Part shown: piece after piece, positions 1 to 8,961 of the stretch
How positions within the stretch are numbered: position 1 is the first letter of the stretch
Layout of the letters: each line of letters starts with the position of its first letter
NCBI RefSeq assembly: GCF_006517275.1
Contig: NZ_CP041191.1
Location: forward strand, 1,669,001-1,733,000
Direction: 5' to 3'
Origin: Labrenzia sp. PHM005
GTDB lineage: Bacteria; Pseudomonadota; Alphaproteobacteria; Rhizobiales; Stappiaceae
Length of the DNA stretch: 64,000 nt
The notes under the pieces: model-generated
Database searches by the model: none
Seen by the model: the letters and a program-made list of their open reading frames with translations, nothing else
Told to the model about the DNA's origin: nothing
Position numbers and translations under genes: made by a program

Positions 1-680
1 AAGAAGTGCTCTACCCGGCGATGGAGGACTATCAGCTTGATCTGATCATCGGTGAAGGGCCGGCGGCGCGTTCCGTAAAGATTGATCTGGCCAAATTCAC
101 ACTTGTGGCGGCAACCACCCGGCTCGGCCTATTGACGACGCCGCTGCGTGACCGTTTTGGCATTCCAGTCCGCTTGGAGTTTTATACGGTCCCGGAGCTG
201 GAACACATCGTCAAACGTGGCGCATCGATCCTTGGCATTGGAATAGCAGAAGACGGCGCGCATGAAATTGCCAAACGATCCCGGGGAACACCCCGGATTG
301 CTGGACGCCTGTTGCGCCGTGTCCGGGACTTTGCCGTGTTCGAAGGTGTCGAAAAAGTTGACCGAACGCTTGCAGATAAAGCGCTCCGCCAGCTGGAAGT
401 CGATAGCGCCGGGCTCGACAGCCTTGACCGCCGGTATCTCAATCAGATCGCCGTCAATTTTGGTGGTGGGCCTGTTGGGATTGAAACAATTGCCGCCGCG
501 CTTTCGGAGCCGCGTGATGCAATCGAAGAAATCGTGGAACCTTATCTCATTCAAAACGGATTCTTACAGCGCACACCGCGGGGGCGAATCCTCACACCAA
601 ATGCATTTGAGCATCTTGGCCTTGCTGCCCCGCCACGTCCAGATGGACCGCAAATGGGGCTTTTCATGGATTCGGATTAG
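1..680 (+). CDS. ruvB: Holliday junction branch migration ATPase RuvB, 3' part
   Basis: The gene enters from the left edge of the window; 225 codons are visible and the start lies outside. RuvB is the hexameric AAA+ motor that, with RuvA, drives branch migration of Holliday junctions. The visible part begins just after the Walker B region, with the RuvB-typical [15 protein letters not shown] and [20 protein letters not shown] (sensor 1 and arginine-finger region). It continues through the lid domain to the C-terminal winged helix, which contains [12 protein letters not shown] and [13 protein letters not shown]. Family proteins are about 340-350 residues, so roughly the first third is missing. 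The next gene on the same strand starts 115 bases downstream. Confidence 0.97.
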   Translation, partial: EVLYPAMEDYQLDLIIGEGPAARSVKIDLAKFTLVAATTRLGLLTTPLRDRFGIPVRLEFYTVPELEHIVKRGASILGIGIAEDGAHEIAKRSRGTPRIAGRLLRRVRDFAVFEGVEKVDRTLADKALRQLEVDSAGLDSLDRRYLNQIAVNFGGGPVGIETIAAALSEPRDAIEEIVEPYLIQNGFLQRTPRGRILTPNAFEHLGLAAPPRPDGPQMGLFMDSD

Positions 681-795
681 GTGAAACCTAGTGAAATGTT
701 ATAGTTCTTTAGCAATTTTACTGATCTCAATTATAACTAGTTAACCTTTAGTTGGCGTTTTGCCCCTAGTTTGCCAGGAACTCCTGGGGGGAACT

Positions 796-2907
796 ATGCG
801 TAAGCGTTTATCTTCAAAACTTGCACTGATGTTTTTGGCCGGCGCAATGGTGATGTGTGTCGCTATTGTTGTTGTTACATCCACGATTTCCCGTGATGTA
901 GCTAATGGTCAGGCTGATAGTGCTCTTAAAAGTGCGACCAATGCGAAGCTGAAAGTCTTGGACCTAGCGCTGGGTCAAGTCACCGACAGCGCCAAATTCT
1001 TCTCTACTCTGGAAGAAGCAAAAGACGGCCTGATGAAGACGCTGGTCGGCTGGAAAAACCTGAAGGAAAACCAGACTGCGATCCTTCGGAAAATGTTCGT
1101 TGAGGACAATCCGCACCCAGAACATGAGCGCCATCTGCTGCATGAACCATCGGAGTCGAATTACTATGTGAACAATCACAAAGTGATTCATCCGGCCTTT
1201 CAGGAGCTTATCGCTCAAGGACTGTTCTCCGACGTCGCGCTCGCAAATCCGGACGGCTTCATCACCTATTCCTATAACAAGGGCCCGGAATTCGCGTATC
1301 ACTATGATGCTGCAGAAATCAGCGGGCATCCGGTTCAAACGGCTTTAAAGCCCCTGTTCGCAAAGATTCCGGATGAATCTTTGGAGTCTGGCCAGATCTT
1401 CACGTCTGGTTTTGTGACTATGGATAATGGTCAGGTTTCCCTCGTGCTCGCTGCGCCGGTCTTCTATCTCGACCGTTTCTTCGGTGCGATCGCATTCTCC
1501 GCGAATATGGAAAATCTCGCTGGACTTTTGAACGAACCGACTGGCCTTGCAGACAGCGAACAGATCTTCCTCATTGATGCCCTGAATCAACTCGTCAGCT
1601 TTGATGAGATGGGTAAGGTAAAAGAGCTCCATACGGCTGAAAGTGCCGCTCAAGATGGCCTCACCATGGAATTCCACGGCGAAGGTTACCGTTATGCCGA
1701 AGCCAAAAGCGCGTACGGCAACACGTCTTACGGCGTGGTCGATGCTGTGCGCCAGACCGAACTTTCGGCCGCTGCGGATCGAATCACTTACGGTGCTGTT
1801 ATCTCCGGTATCTTGTGCCTGCTGCCAGTCGTCGGTTTGATTTGGTGGATCACCGGGCGGATGTTTGCACCGTTGGAGCGTTTGTCAGGTACTGCCCGCA
1901 AGATTGCGGACGGCGATCTTGATGTTGGTGTTGAAGCGACCGAACGCCAGGACGAAATCGGCCGCATGGCGCGCTGCATCGAGATTTTCAAAGAGAATTC
2001 GATTGAACGTGAACGTCTGGCTGAAGAACGGAAAGTCGGTCATATCGCCCGCGCAGAGCGTGAGCAAAAAATCGATGACTTGATCAATCATTTCCGGACC
2101 GAATCCCAATCGGTTCTGGAACTCGTGGAAACCAACATCATCCGGGTGGAAGAATTGTCCGACGCCTTGAGCACCCGGTCTTCATCGGCTGCTGATCAAG
2201 GGCAAACTGCGGTCACGTCTTCGGAAAATGCCTCTTCAAATGTTCAAGCGGTAGCATCTGCGACCGAAGAGCTGAATGCATCGATTTCGGAAATTTCCCG
2301 TCAGGTCGAAACGACGGCCACGATCGTGGAACAGACGACCGTTGCAGCGCAGAGCTCTAACTCCAAGATTTCTGGTCTTGCGGAAGCTGCCAACAAGATC
2401 GGCGATGTTGTCTCGTTGATTTCCGAAATTGCAGAACAGACCAATCTGCTTGCGCTTAACGCGACGATTGAAGCGGCGCGGGCAGGGGATGCTGGCAAAG
2501 GATTTGCCGTTGTTGCCTCTGAGGTGAAATCTTTGGCTGGTCAGACCGCCAAGGCAACTGAAGAAATTTCGACTCAGATCGCCGCAATTCAGGCGTCCAC
2601 TACAGACGCGGTTGAGGAGATTGCTCGCGTGTCTGAATCTGTCGAAGAGGTCAATTCTTATACCGGAACGATCTCCGACGCGGTTCAGCAGCAAGGGGCG
2701 GCAACGAATGAGATTTCCAGAAACGTGGCTGAGGCTGCCGATGGAACCCGAAGCGTTGCCTCTACTGTTGTGTCGCTAAATCAGGGTGTTGCGGAAAACT
2801 CAGAAGCGGTTGGCGACATGTTGAATGCGACCATCGAAATGAAACAGCAGGCCGACCGCCTGCGGGGCTCAGTCGAAAAATTCCTGAGCGAGGTTGCGGC
2901 TGCATAA
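796..2907 (+). CDS. Methyl-accepting chemotaxis protein with periplasmic sensor, HAMP and signalling domains
   Basis: Transmembrane chemoreceptor of 703 residues. ATG 796 is chosen because a GGGGGG ribosome-binding site lies just upstream; the frame is open from 760 but has no such site there. Visible order: transmembrane helix 1 (about residues 12-34), a periplasmic ligand-binding region of about 290 residues (Cache-like by size, ligand unknown), transmembrane helix 2 (about 331-351), a HAMP domain containing [10 protein letters not shown], then a long MCP helical hairpin. The conserved hairpin tip [20 protein letters not shown] is at about residue 545-565 and binds CheA/CheW. There is no C-terminal pentapeptide for CheR/CheB docking. 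It stands alone, 36 kb from the che operon, and is followed by a clear terminator. Confidence 0.95.
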   Translation: MRKRLSSKLALMFLAGAMVMCVAIVVVTSTISRDVANGQADSALKSATNAKLKVLDLALGQVTDSAKFFSTLEEAKDGLMKTLVGWKNLKENQTAILRKMFVEDNPHPEHERHLLHEPSESNYYVNNHKVIHPAFQELIAQGLFSDVALANPDGFITYSYNKGPEFAYHYDAAEISGHPVQTALKPLFAKIPDESLESGQIFTSGFVTMDNGQVSLVLAAPVFYLDRFFGAIAFSANMENLAGLLNEPTGLADSEQIFLIDALNQLVSFDEMGKVKELHTAESAAQDGLTMEFHGEGYRYAEAKSAYGNTSYGVVDAVRQTELSAAADRITYGAVISGILCLLPVVGLIWWITGRMFAPLERLSGTARKIADGDLDVGVEATERQDEIGRMARCIEIFKENSIERERLAEERKVGHIARAEREQKIDDLINHFRTESQSVLELVETNIIRVEELSDALSTRSSSAADQGQTAVTSSENASSNVQAVASATEELNASISEISRQVETTATIVEQTTVAAQSSNSKISGLAEAANKIGDVVSLISEIAEQTNLLALNATIEAARAGDAGKGFAVVASEVKSLAGQTAKATEEISTQIAAIQASTTDAVEEIARVSESVEEVNSYTGTISDAVQQQGAATNEISRNVAEAADGTRSVASTVVSLNQGVAENSEAVGDMLNATIEMKQQADRLRGSVEKFLSEVAAA

Positions 2908-2931
2908 CGCCGCACCTAGGTAAGACCTGCT

Positions 2932-2966
2932 GGGCTTCCCGGTTTTTGGACCGGGAAGCCCTTTTC
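2932..2966 (+). terminator. Rho-independent terminator after the chemoreceptor gene
   Basis: A perfect 11-bp stem (2932-2942 with 2951-2961) has an 8-base loop and is followed by TTTT. It separates the chemoreceptor transcript from ybgC. Confidence 0.85.
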
Positions 2967-2985
2967 GATTTTAGGAGTATGCAAA

Positions 2986-3447
2986 GTGAGCAACTGGCCG
3001 GATCTTGCGGGGCGCTTGGATGACAGTGGTCATGTTCTGCCGGTGCGGGTTTATTATGAAGACACCGATTTCACCGGGATCGTTTATCATGGTGCCTATG
3101 TCCGTTTCTTTGAGCGGGCAAGGTCCGACTTTCTCCGCTTGATCGGCATTCATCATAGCGAATTGGCAGAGGGGGACGATGGCCTTTCGCTGGCATTTGC
3201 CGTCCGCACAATGACGCTCGATTTCCAGAAGCCTGCGAAAATCGATGATGTTCTGGAGGTCCGAACCAGTCTTGCCGACTATAAAGGAGCCCGGATCAAG
3301 CTGGATCAGCTGATTTATCGAGGAGAGGACCTTTTGGTGTCCGCGGCCGTTACAGTTGCCGTTATTTCTTCTGAAGGTAAACCAACACGCCTGCCAACAC
3401 CGCTGGCTGATAAACTCGGCCGCCACCGGCCCTCAGAGCAGAATTGA
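2986..3447 (+). CDS. ybgC: Tol-Pal-associated acyl-CoA thioesterase YbgC
   Basis: Hotdog-fold thioesterase of 153 residues, first gene of the Tol-Pal neighbourhood. The start is GTG 2986 because TAGGAG (2972-2977) lies eight bases upstream; a nearby ATG at 2979 is out of frame. The active-site signature YYEDTDFTGIVYHGAYVRFFERARSDFL (around residue 22) contains the catalytic Asp and Tyr/His region of the 4-hydroxybenzoyl-CoA thioesterase family. YbgC hydrolyses acyl-CoA or acyl-ACP and is linked to phospholipid metabolism at the inner membrane. tolQ follows after 270 bases on the same strand. Confidence 0.93.
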   Translation: MSNWPDLAGRLDDSGHVLPVRVYYEDTDFTGIVYHGAYVRFFERARSDFLRLIGIHHSELAEGDDGLSLAFAVRTMTLDFQKPAKIDDVLEVRTSLADYKGARIKLDQLIYRGEDLLVSAAVTVAVISSEGKPTRLPTPLADKLGRHRPSEQN

Positions 3448-3630
3448 CCTTCAAAACTCTGTAACTGTTGGACCAAGAGCAAATTCTGACCGGTTCAGGT
3501 AAAATATTACGATCCGGGCCGTCTTGTTAAGCTTGCAGTAACCTTAATTGATTCCTTTAGAAAAGGGGGCATTTGCGCCCCGTTAGTCCCAGTTTTGACA
3601 AAATCAAACGTCAGAGAGGCGTAGGCCCGA

Positions 3631-3671
3631 GGAGCAATCGCTCCCGTGACCGGTGCAATCGGGGCACCGGT
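3631..3671 (+). other. Two tandem hairpins in the tolQ leader
   Basis: Two adjacent stem-loops lie 47-87 bases before the tolQ start. The first is GGAGC-AATC-GCTCC (3631-3644). The second has the perfect 8-bp stem ACCGGTGC/GCACCGGT (3649-3656 with 3664-3671). Neither is followed by a T-run, so they are not standard terminators. They may be part of a structured 5' UTR; function unknown. The rest of 3448-3717 has a TTGACA at 3595-3600 but no convincing -10 partner. Confidence 0.45.
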
Positions 3672-3717
3672 TCTCTGAATGCAACATGCATCATGCGGCC
3701 GAGAGGTCATCGAGTTA

Positions 3718-4425
3718 ATGGAAACACTAGTCGAAACGACATTGGCGGCGCCTGAGGGCGAGCTTTCTTTTTATGCCTTGTTCTGGCAGGCGCACATCGT
3801 GGTGCAGATTGTCATGTTGGGGCTATTGGCAGCATCGGTATGGTGCTGGGCAATCATCGTCGACAAAATCATGCTGTTCGGCAAGACGAGGCGCCAAATG
3901 AACCGGTTTGAAACCGTGTTCTGGTCTGGGCAATCCTTAGAAGAGCTTTATGGCACTTTGCACAACCGGGTGAACCATTCAATGGCAGCGCTATTTGTAG
4001 CTGCCATGCGCGAATGGAAGCGCAGCCACGAAGGCGCCCGGCCTGCCATTGGAAGTCTGCAGCAGCGCATTGACCGGGTAATGGATGTCACCATTCAGCG
4101 GGAACAGGAGCGTCTGGAAAACCGTTTGCTGATCCTTGCCACCGTCGGGTCCTCGGCTCCGTTCATCGGTCTCTTCGGCACGGTCTGGGGCATCATGACA
4201 GCCTTCCAGGCGATCGCGGCTTCAGAAAGCACAAACCTTGCTGTTGTTGCACCGGGGATTGCGGAAGCTCTGTTTGCGACGGCGCTTGGTCTTTTGGCTG
4301 CGATTCCAGCGGTTATTGCCTATAATAAATTCTCCTCCGATGTCGGTCGGACGGTCGCCCGGATGGAAGGCTTCGCCGACGAATTCTCCGCGATCTTATC
4401 GCGGCAGATCGACGAGAGGGGCTGA
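3718..4425 (+). CDS. tolQ: TolQ, proton-channel subunit of the Tol-Pal complex
   Basis: Inner-membrane protein of 235 residues in the MotA/TolQ/ExbB family. With TolR it uses the proton-motive force to energise TolA for outer-membrane constriction at division. ATG 3718 is preferred over the upstream TTG/ATG options because it gives the usual family length and has GAGAGG upstream. Helix 1 is at about residues 22-45. The conserved TVGSSAPFIGLFGTVWGIMTAF leads into helix 2, and helix 3 follows (APGIAEALFATALGLLAAIPAVIAYN). tolR follows three bases after the stop, so the two are translationally linked. Confidence 0.96.
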   Translation: METLVETTLAAPEGELSFYALFWQAHIVVQIVMLGLLAASVWCWAIIVDKIMLFGKTRRQMNRFETVFWSGQSLEELYGTLHNRVNHSMAALFVAAMREWKRSHEGARPAIGSLQQRIDRVMDVTIQREQERLENRLLILATVGSSAPFIGLFGTVWGIMTAFQAIAASESTNLAVVAPGIAEALFATALGLLAAIPAVIAYNKFSSDVGRTVARMEGFADEFSAILSRQIDERG

Positions 4426-4428
4426 TCT

Positions 4429-4881
4429 ATGGCGATGCATGTCGGGTCTGGACAGGCTGGAAGCGGACGCCGCGGACGGCGCCGGCAGCGCAGCCTGCCG
4501 ATGAGTGAGATCAACGTCACCCCGTTTGTCGATGTGATGCTGGTGCTCCTGATCATTTTTATGGTCGCCGCACCGCTACTCACTGTGGGTGTGCCGATCG
4601 ATTTGCCCGAAACAAGAGCGAAAGCCTTGGAGGGAGACACGGAGCCGATCACCATCTCCATCAACTCGCTTGGCGAGATATACATCCAGGATACGCCAAT
4701 TGCGATTGACGAAGTCGTCCCGAAACTCGAGGCGATTGCCGCCAATGGCTATGAAGAGCGCATTTATGTGCGCGGTGATCAGGATGCGGACTACGGCACC
4801 ATGATGAAACTCATGGGCCGGATCAACGCTGCCGGCTTTAAACGGCTCGGCTTGGTTACTCTGGAAGAACGGGACTCGTAA
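4429..4881 (+). CDS. tolR: TolR, ExbD-family subunit of the Tol-Pal complex
   Basis: ExbD/TolR-family protein of 150 residues. The cytoplasmic N-terminus is basic and Gly/Arg-rich. A single transmembrane helix follows the signature MSEINVTPFVDVMLVLLIIFMV (about residues 25-46), whose Asp is the proton-relay residue of the family. The periplasmic domain makes up the rest (about 55-150). Pairs with TolQ (start three bases after the tolQ stop) and TolA (start six bases after its own stop). Confidence 0.96.
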   Translation: MAMHVGSGQAGSGRRGRRRQRSLPMSEINVTPFVDVMLVLLIIFMVAAPLLTVGVPIDLPETRAKALEGDTEPITISINSLGEIYIQDTPIAIDEVVPKLEAIAANGYEERIYVRGDQDADYGTMMKLMGRINAAGFKRLGLVTLEERDS

Positions 4882-4887
4882 CGCGTC

Positions 4888-5835
4888 ATGCGCGCAGGTC
4901 TCATCGCGTCTTTGGCCGGTCACACGGCCCTTATGCTCTGGGGCGTTGTCGCCTTTCCGGACGCGGAGAGCTTTACTGTCCCGCAGGTCGAATCACTGCC
5001 GGTAGACCTGGTGCCTGTCGAAGAATTCACTCAGCTGCGCATCGGCGAAAAAACTGCCGAAGTTCGGGAGGTCGCCGCCCTACAGCCGAGCGAAACGCCA
5101 ACGGAAGAAACTCCGCAGCCAGCCGACAAACCTGGCGAGAGCCAGGTGCAGCAGCCGACACCGCCAACGCCATCTCCTGCACCCGAACCAGCGCCTCCCG
5201 AGCCGCAACAAGTTGCGGAGCCTGAGCCTGCAGCAGAACCGGCACCATCTCCGGAACCTGTGCCAGAACCAACACCAGCCACGGAACCAGAGCCAGCTCC
5301 GGAACCTGAACCTCAGCAGGAAGCAGCGCCCGCCGTGCAGCCGATCGTGACCAGTGTTGCGCCCCGGACAAAGCCGAAACCGCCGCGCCGGCAACCTGAA
5401 AACAACCGCGATGAATCAGTCGTGAGTGAAGTCGCAGCCTTGCTGAACAAGGTTGAACCGGCCGGGCATACCGGCAGTATCTCGGAGCAACCTGCGTCGC
5501 TCGGATCGCGCCAGGGCGCACCGAATATCAGGATGAGCCAATCCGAACTCGATGCATTACGCTCCCAGGTGGCCATGTGCTGGAATCCTCCGGTTGGTGC
5601 AGTTGGAGCTGAGGATCTAAAGGTCCGGGTCCGGTTCAACCTATCGCAAAGCGGCGAAGTGTCTGGCGGGCCGGAAGTTATAAATTCAAATGGCAATCCA
5701 GCGTTCCGGGCAGCCGCTAGCAGTGCTGTCCGGGCTGTGATGCGATGCCAGCCGTACTCTCTTCCTGTCGCCAAATACGAAGCCTGGCAGGAAGTGATCA
5801 TTAATTTTGACCCGAGGGAAATGCTCGGTGGTTAG
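4888..5835 (+). CDS. tolA: TolA-type energy-transducing envelope protein
   Basis: Protein of 315 residues with the TolA/TonB layout. One N-terminal membrane helix (about residues 4-24) precedes a long low-complexity spacer rich in Pro, Glu and Ala (about 65-150) that spans the periplasm. A small C-terminal domain of about 95 residues (from [20 protein letters not shown]) resembles the TolA/TonB C-terminal fold and contains two Cys (VAMCWNPP and MRCQPY). TolA links TolQR in the inner membrane to Pal/TolB. The spacer is much more Pro-rich than the helical Ala/Lys domain of Escherichia coli TolA, which is common in alphaproteobacteria. Confidence 0.9.
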   Translation: MRAGLIASLAGHTALMLWGVVAFPDAESFTVPQVESLPVDLVPVEEFTQLRIGEKTAEVREVAALQPSETPTEETPQPADKPGESQVQQPTPPTPSPAPEPAPPEPQQVAEPEPAAEPAPSPEPVPEPTPATEPEPAPEPEPQQEAAPAVQPIVTSVAPRTKPKPPRRQPENNRDESVVSEVAALLNKVEPAGHTGSISEQPASLGSRQGAPNIRMSQSELDALRSQVAMCWNPPVGAVGAEDLKVRVRFNLSQSGEVSGGPEVINSNGNPAFRAAASSAVRAVMRCQPYSLPVAKYEAWQEVIINFDPREMLGG

Positions 5836-5875
5836 TCCGGTCAAAGATCCGGCAGTAAAAGGTAAGGGAGCTATT

Positions 5876-7231
5876 GTGCTCATGCGTGAGATGTTGAAGC
5901 GGTGTTTTTGTTTCGGTGGCTCGAAAGCCGCTGCGCTGCCAGTCATTCTTGTGTTGTTTGCTGCGCTACTTCCTCAACCTGCCGCTGCTTTGGTGGAAAT
6001 CGACATCACACAAGGTAATGTCGAGCCGCTTCCAATCGCGCTGCCGCAGTTTTCTTCGGAAGGCGGGGACAACAAATTGGCAGCCGACATGACGTCGGTA
6101 ATTGCCGCGGACCTGAAACGCTCCGGCCTTTTTAACCCCCTGGATCCGGCAAGCTTCATTCAAAAGAACATGAGCGTGAATTCCACACCACGCTTTGGCG
6201 ACTGGCGCACGATCAGCGCCCAGGCCCTGGTGACCGGCACCGTGAGCAAACAGGCGGACGGTAGGCTGCGCGCCGAATTCCGTTTGTGGGATGTTTTCGC
6301 AGCAGAACAGATGCTTGGCCAACAGTTCTATACGACACCGGAAAACTGGCGGCGCCTGGCCCACATCATTGCCGATGCGGTTTATGAGCGTCTCACGGGT
6401 GAAAAAGGCTATTTCGATACGCGCATTGTGTTTGTTGACGAGACGGGTCCGAAGAACAAGCGCATCAAAAAGCTGGCTCTGATGGATCAGGATGGGGCCA
6501 ATGTCAGGTATCTGACCCGTGGCGATGATCTTGTGCTGACACCACGTTTTTCGCCGACCAGCCAGGAAATCACCTACATGTCCTATGGCGGCAACGACCC
6601 GAGTGTCTATCTGCTCAATATCGAGACTGGACAACGGGAGATTGTCGGCAACTTCCCTGGAATGACCTTTGCACCGCGGTTCTCGCCGGATGGACAGAGT
6701 GTTGTTATGAGCCTGCAGCAGGGCGGCAATGCCAACATCTTCAAGATGGATTTGCGGTCCCGCCGGACAACGCGTCTCACCAATACAGCGGCCATTGACA
6801 CCAGCCCGTCCTATTCGCCGGACAGCAAACGCATCGTTTTTGAATCGGACCGCGGTGGCTCTCAACAACTCTATGTGATGAGTGCTGCTGGCGGGCAGGC
6901 GCAGCGCATTTCCTTTGGGCCGGGGCGGTATTCGACGCCGGTCTGGTCTCCGCGCGGTGACCTGATTGCCTTCACCAAACAGCACCAGGGCCGGTTCATG
7001 ATCGGCGTTATGCGCCCAGATGGCAAAGGCGAGCGGATCCTGACAGAGGGTTATCACAACGAAGGGCCTGCTTGGGCACCAAATGGCCGTGTTTTGGTGT
7101 TCTTCCGGGACACACCAGGGGCCAACGGCGGCCCGCAAGTTTGGACGGTTGATCTGACCGGGTACAACGAACAACGGCTGGAAACACCTGCCTTTGCGTC
7201 GGACCCGTCTTGGTCACCGTTGATCGACTAA
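5876..7231 (+). CDS. tolB: TolB, periplasmic beta-propeller of the Tol-Pal system
   Basis: Periplasmic protein of about 451 residues. The frame is open from ATG 5807, inside tolA. I prefer GTG 5876 (or ATG 5882, two codons on) because AAGGGAG ends five bases before the GTG and the signal peptide then sits at the N-terminus (hydrophobic stretch, then PAAA before LVEIDITQG). The N-terminal alpha/beta domain is at about residues 35-165. Five or six PD40/WD-like propeller blades follow, marked by repeats such as [30 protein letters not shown] and [10 protein letters not shown]. TolB binds Pal and TolA. A long open frame on the opposite strand is a codon-bias shadow. Confidence 0.95.
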   Translation: MLMREMLKRCFCFGGSKAAALPVILVLFAALLPQPAAALVEIDITQGNVEPLPIALPQFSSEGGDNKLAADMTSVIAADLKRSGLFNPLDPASFIQKNMSVNSTPRFGDWRTISAQALVTGTVSKQADGRLRAEFRLWDVFAAEQMLGQQFYTTPENWRRLAHIIADAVYERLTGEKGYFDTRIVFVDETGPKNKRIKKLALMDQDGANVRYLTRGDDLVLTPRFSPTSQEITYMSYGGNDPSVYLLNIETGQREIVGNFPGMTFAPRFSPDGQSVVMSLQQGGNANIFKMDLRSRRTTRLTNTAAIDTSPSYSPDSKRIVFESDRGGSQQLYVMSAAGGQAQRISFGPGRYSTPVWSPRGDLIAFTKQHQGRFMIGVMRPDGKGERILTEGYHNEGPAWAPNGRVLVFFRDTPGANGGPQVWTVDLTGYNEQRLETPAFASDPSWSPLID

Positions 7232-7249
7232 GAAAATCAGTAAACGAGT

Positions 7250-7322
7250 ATTAACCAGTCTTGTACAGAGCGCATTAACCGACTTTGACTAGAAAGCGTT
7301 TACCTAAATGCGGGGCGCATTT
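7250..7322 (+). promoter_or_regulatory. Direct repeat and hairpin upstream of pal
   Basis: ATTAACC occurs at 7250-7256 and again at 7274-7280, each followed by a related pyrimidine-rich stretch. A perfect 7-bp stem AAATGCG/CGCATTT follows at 7306-7322. The TTAACC repeats resemble halves of the CtrA motif, but the standard spacing of seven is absent. This suggests pal may have its own promoter in addition to tolB read-through. Confidence 0.3.
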
Positions 7323-7359
7323 TGGTTTCAGGCTGACGGGCTGGGGTAAGGAGACGAGA

Positions 7360-7845
7360 ATGTTCAATTTGGTGAGTGCGTCCAAGGGCGCGCGTTGGAT
7401 TGCGGTCTGCTTCACCGTTTTGTTTGTTGCAGCCTGTGCGCAAACAAAGCCGGATGGACTGGCAACCAATGTCAAACCGGGGACAGGGCAGGATTTTGTC
7501 GTGAATGTCGGCGACCGGGTCTTTTTTGAAGAAGATCAGTCGACACTGAATTCACAAGGACAGGCAACGCTGGCCAATCAGGCGAAGTGGCTGAACCGCT
7601 ATTCCAATTATACAATCACTTTGGAAGGTCATGCTGACGAGCGTGGAACCCGCCAATACAACATCGCTCTTGGTGCCCGCCGGGCTCAGGCTGCACGCGA
7701 CTATCTGGTATCTCAAGGCGTGTCTGCATCGCGCATCAAGACGATTTCCTATGGCAAGGAACGTCCGGTCGCCGTTTGTAACGACAACAGCTGCTGGTCG
7801 CAAAACCGGCGGGCTGTCACGGTGTTGAACAACGCCACCAACTGA
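7360..7845 (+). CDS. pal: Pal, peptidoglycan-associated outer-membrane lipoprotein
   Basis: Lipoprotein of 161 residues. ATG 7360 is chosen because AAGGAG (7349-7354) precedes it at good spacing; the open frame extends further upstream without one. A signal peptide ends in the lipobox VAAC, so the mature protein starts at Cys 27. The OmpA-like domain (about residues 50-160) carries the peptidoglycan-binding consensus: TLEGHADERGTRQYNIALGARRA, then SYGKERP and NRRAV. Pal anchors the outer membrane to peptidoglycan and is the outer partner of TolB and TolA. Confidence 0.96.
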   Translation: MFNLVSASKGARWIAVCFTVLFVAACAQTKPDGLATNVKPGTGQDFVVNVGDRVFFEEDQSTLNSQGQATLANQAKWLNRYSNYTITLEGHADERGTRQYNIALGARRAQAARDYLVSQGVSASRIKTISYGKERPVAVCNDNSCWSQNRRAVTVLNNATN

Positions 7846-7869
7846 TCTCAGCGTAAAAGCCGCAGGAAC

Positions 7870-7892
7870 GCCGGGCCTTGGTCCGGCTTTTT
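7870..7892 (+). terminator. Terminator after pal
   Basis: GCCGGG-CCTTGG-TCCGGC (one G-U pair) followed by five T. It probably attenuates rather than fully separates pal from cpoB. Confidence 0.7.
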
Positions 7893-8025
7893 GCGTTCTG
7901 ATGTGCGGTTAACGTCGAACCAATCGAACGAACGACGGTCAAACTTTGGCCGAACTCGAAGCGCTTTGTGCTCTTGAGTGAACGCGCGGGCATGTTAAGA
8001 CATTGGCTGCACAGCGGAGGGATGA

Positions 8026-8961
8026 ATGAACACTTTTTATCGGCTGGCATGTCCGGTTCTGGCGGTGATGTTTTTCGCCGTGGCAACACCGTCCCATGCC
8101 CAGCTCTTTGGCAAACGGAAGGACGACTCGTCCGTCCGTATTGGCCAATTGGAAGAACGGATCCGCACGCTAACAGGTCAAATCGAACAAATGGCCTTTC
8201 AGATGCGTGAACTTCAGGACCAGTTGCGCCGGATGCAGGAAGACAATGAATACCGGTTTCAGCAGCTTGAAGGCGGAACTCCTGGAAAGCGGTCTGATGC
8301 CGCACCTGGTCTCGGCCAGGACGGAACGCCACAAACCGGCAACTTGATTGCACCGGGCGGCGGTTTTGCGACTGTTCCTGGAAATGGTTCTGGCGATGGG
8401 GATTGGGCGCAATCCGGAGGGTATGAAGCAGGCAGCGGCTTGCCAACAGACGGACCGATTGACCTGTCTTCACTCGCCAAGGGGCTGGAAACGGTGCCTG
8501 GTACTGCTCCTGCTGTGACACCAGGGCCGGAGTTTTCGACTGATGACGATGCCATTGCCGGGATTATCGGCAGCGGCGATCCGCGGACCGACTACGACCA
8601 AGCCTATTCTATGGCTGTGAACGGAGATTATTCTGCAGCAGAAACAGGATTTCGGACGTTCCTGGAAAGCTATCCGGACCATGAGCTGACAGCCAATGCG
8701 CAGTATTGGCTCGGCGAAAGCCTGTTGGCACAACAGAATTACCGCGAAGCGGCTGATGCGTTTCTGAAGACGTACCGGGATCATCCTGGCAATTCGAAAA
8801 GTCCGGACAGTTTGTTGAAGCTCGGTGTCTCTCTGCGGGGATTGGGTGAAACGGACGTTGCCTGTGCAACCTTCTCTGAACTTCTAAACAAATTCCCGAA
8901 CGCCGCGCCTGCGGTTCTGTCGCAAGCCCGGGATGAGCGCCAACGTGCCCAATGCTCCTGA
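8026..8961 (+). CDS. cpoB: CpoB/YbgF, Tol-Pal-associated periplasmic TPR protein
   Basis: Periplasmic protein of 311 residues that coordinates peptidoglycan synthesis with outer-membrane constriction. ATG 8026 has GGAGG just upstream; the ATG four bases earlier is out of frame. The signal peptide ends near SHAQ. A coiled-coil segment (about residues 38-85, LEERIRTLTGQIEQMAFQMRELQDQLRRM) matches the trimerisation domain. A Gly/Pro-rich linker (about 85-185) precedes TPR repeats (about 190-310: YSMAVNGDYSAAETGFRTFL, AQYWLGESLLAQQNYREAADAF). The tilS start overlaps its last 29 bases, so the two are coupled. Confidence 0.93.
   Translation: MNTFYRLACPVLAVMFFAVATPSHAQLFGKRKDDSSVRIGQLEERIRTLTGQIEQMAFQMRELQDQLRRMQEDNEYRFQQLEGGTPGKRSDAAPGLGQDGTPQTGNLIAPGGGFATVPGNGSGDGDWAQSGGYEAGSGLPTDGPIDLSSLAKGLETVPGTAPAVTPGPEFSTDDDAIAGIIGSGDPRTDYDQAYSMAVNGDYSAAETGFRTFLESYPDHELTANAQYWLGESLLAQQNYREAADAFLKTYRDHPGNSKSPDSLLKLGVSLRGLGETDVACATFSELLNKFPNAAPAVLSQARDERQRAQCS

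Noticed and set aside
5966..7174. Long open frame of about 400 codons opposite tolB
   Set aside because: tolB is well supported by domain motifs; the opposite frame follows from GC-biased third positions and has no ribosome-binding site or family motif.
8933..8961. Possible frameshift joining cpoB and tilS
   Set aside because: The overlap is a normal coupled start (ATG 8933) and both proteins are complete.
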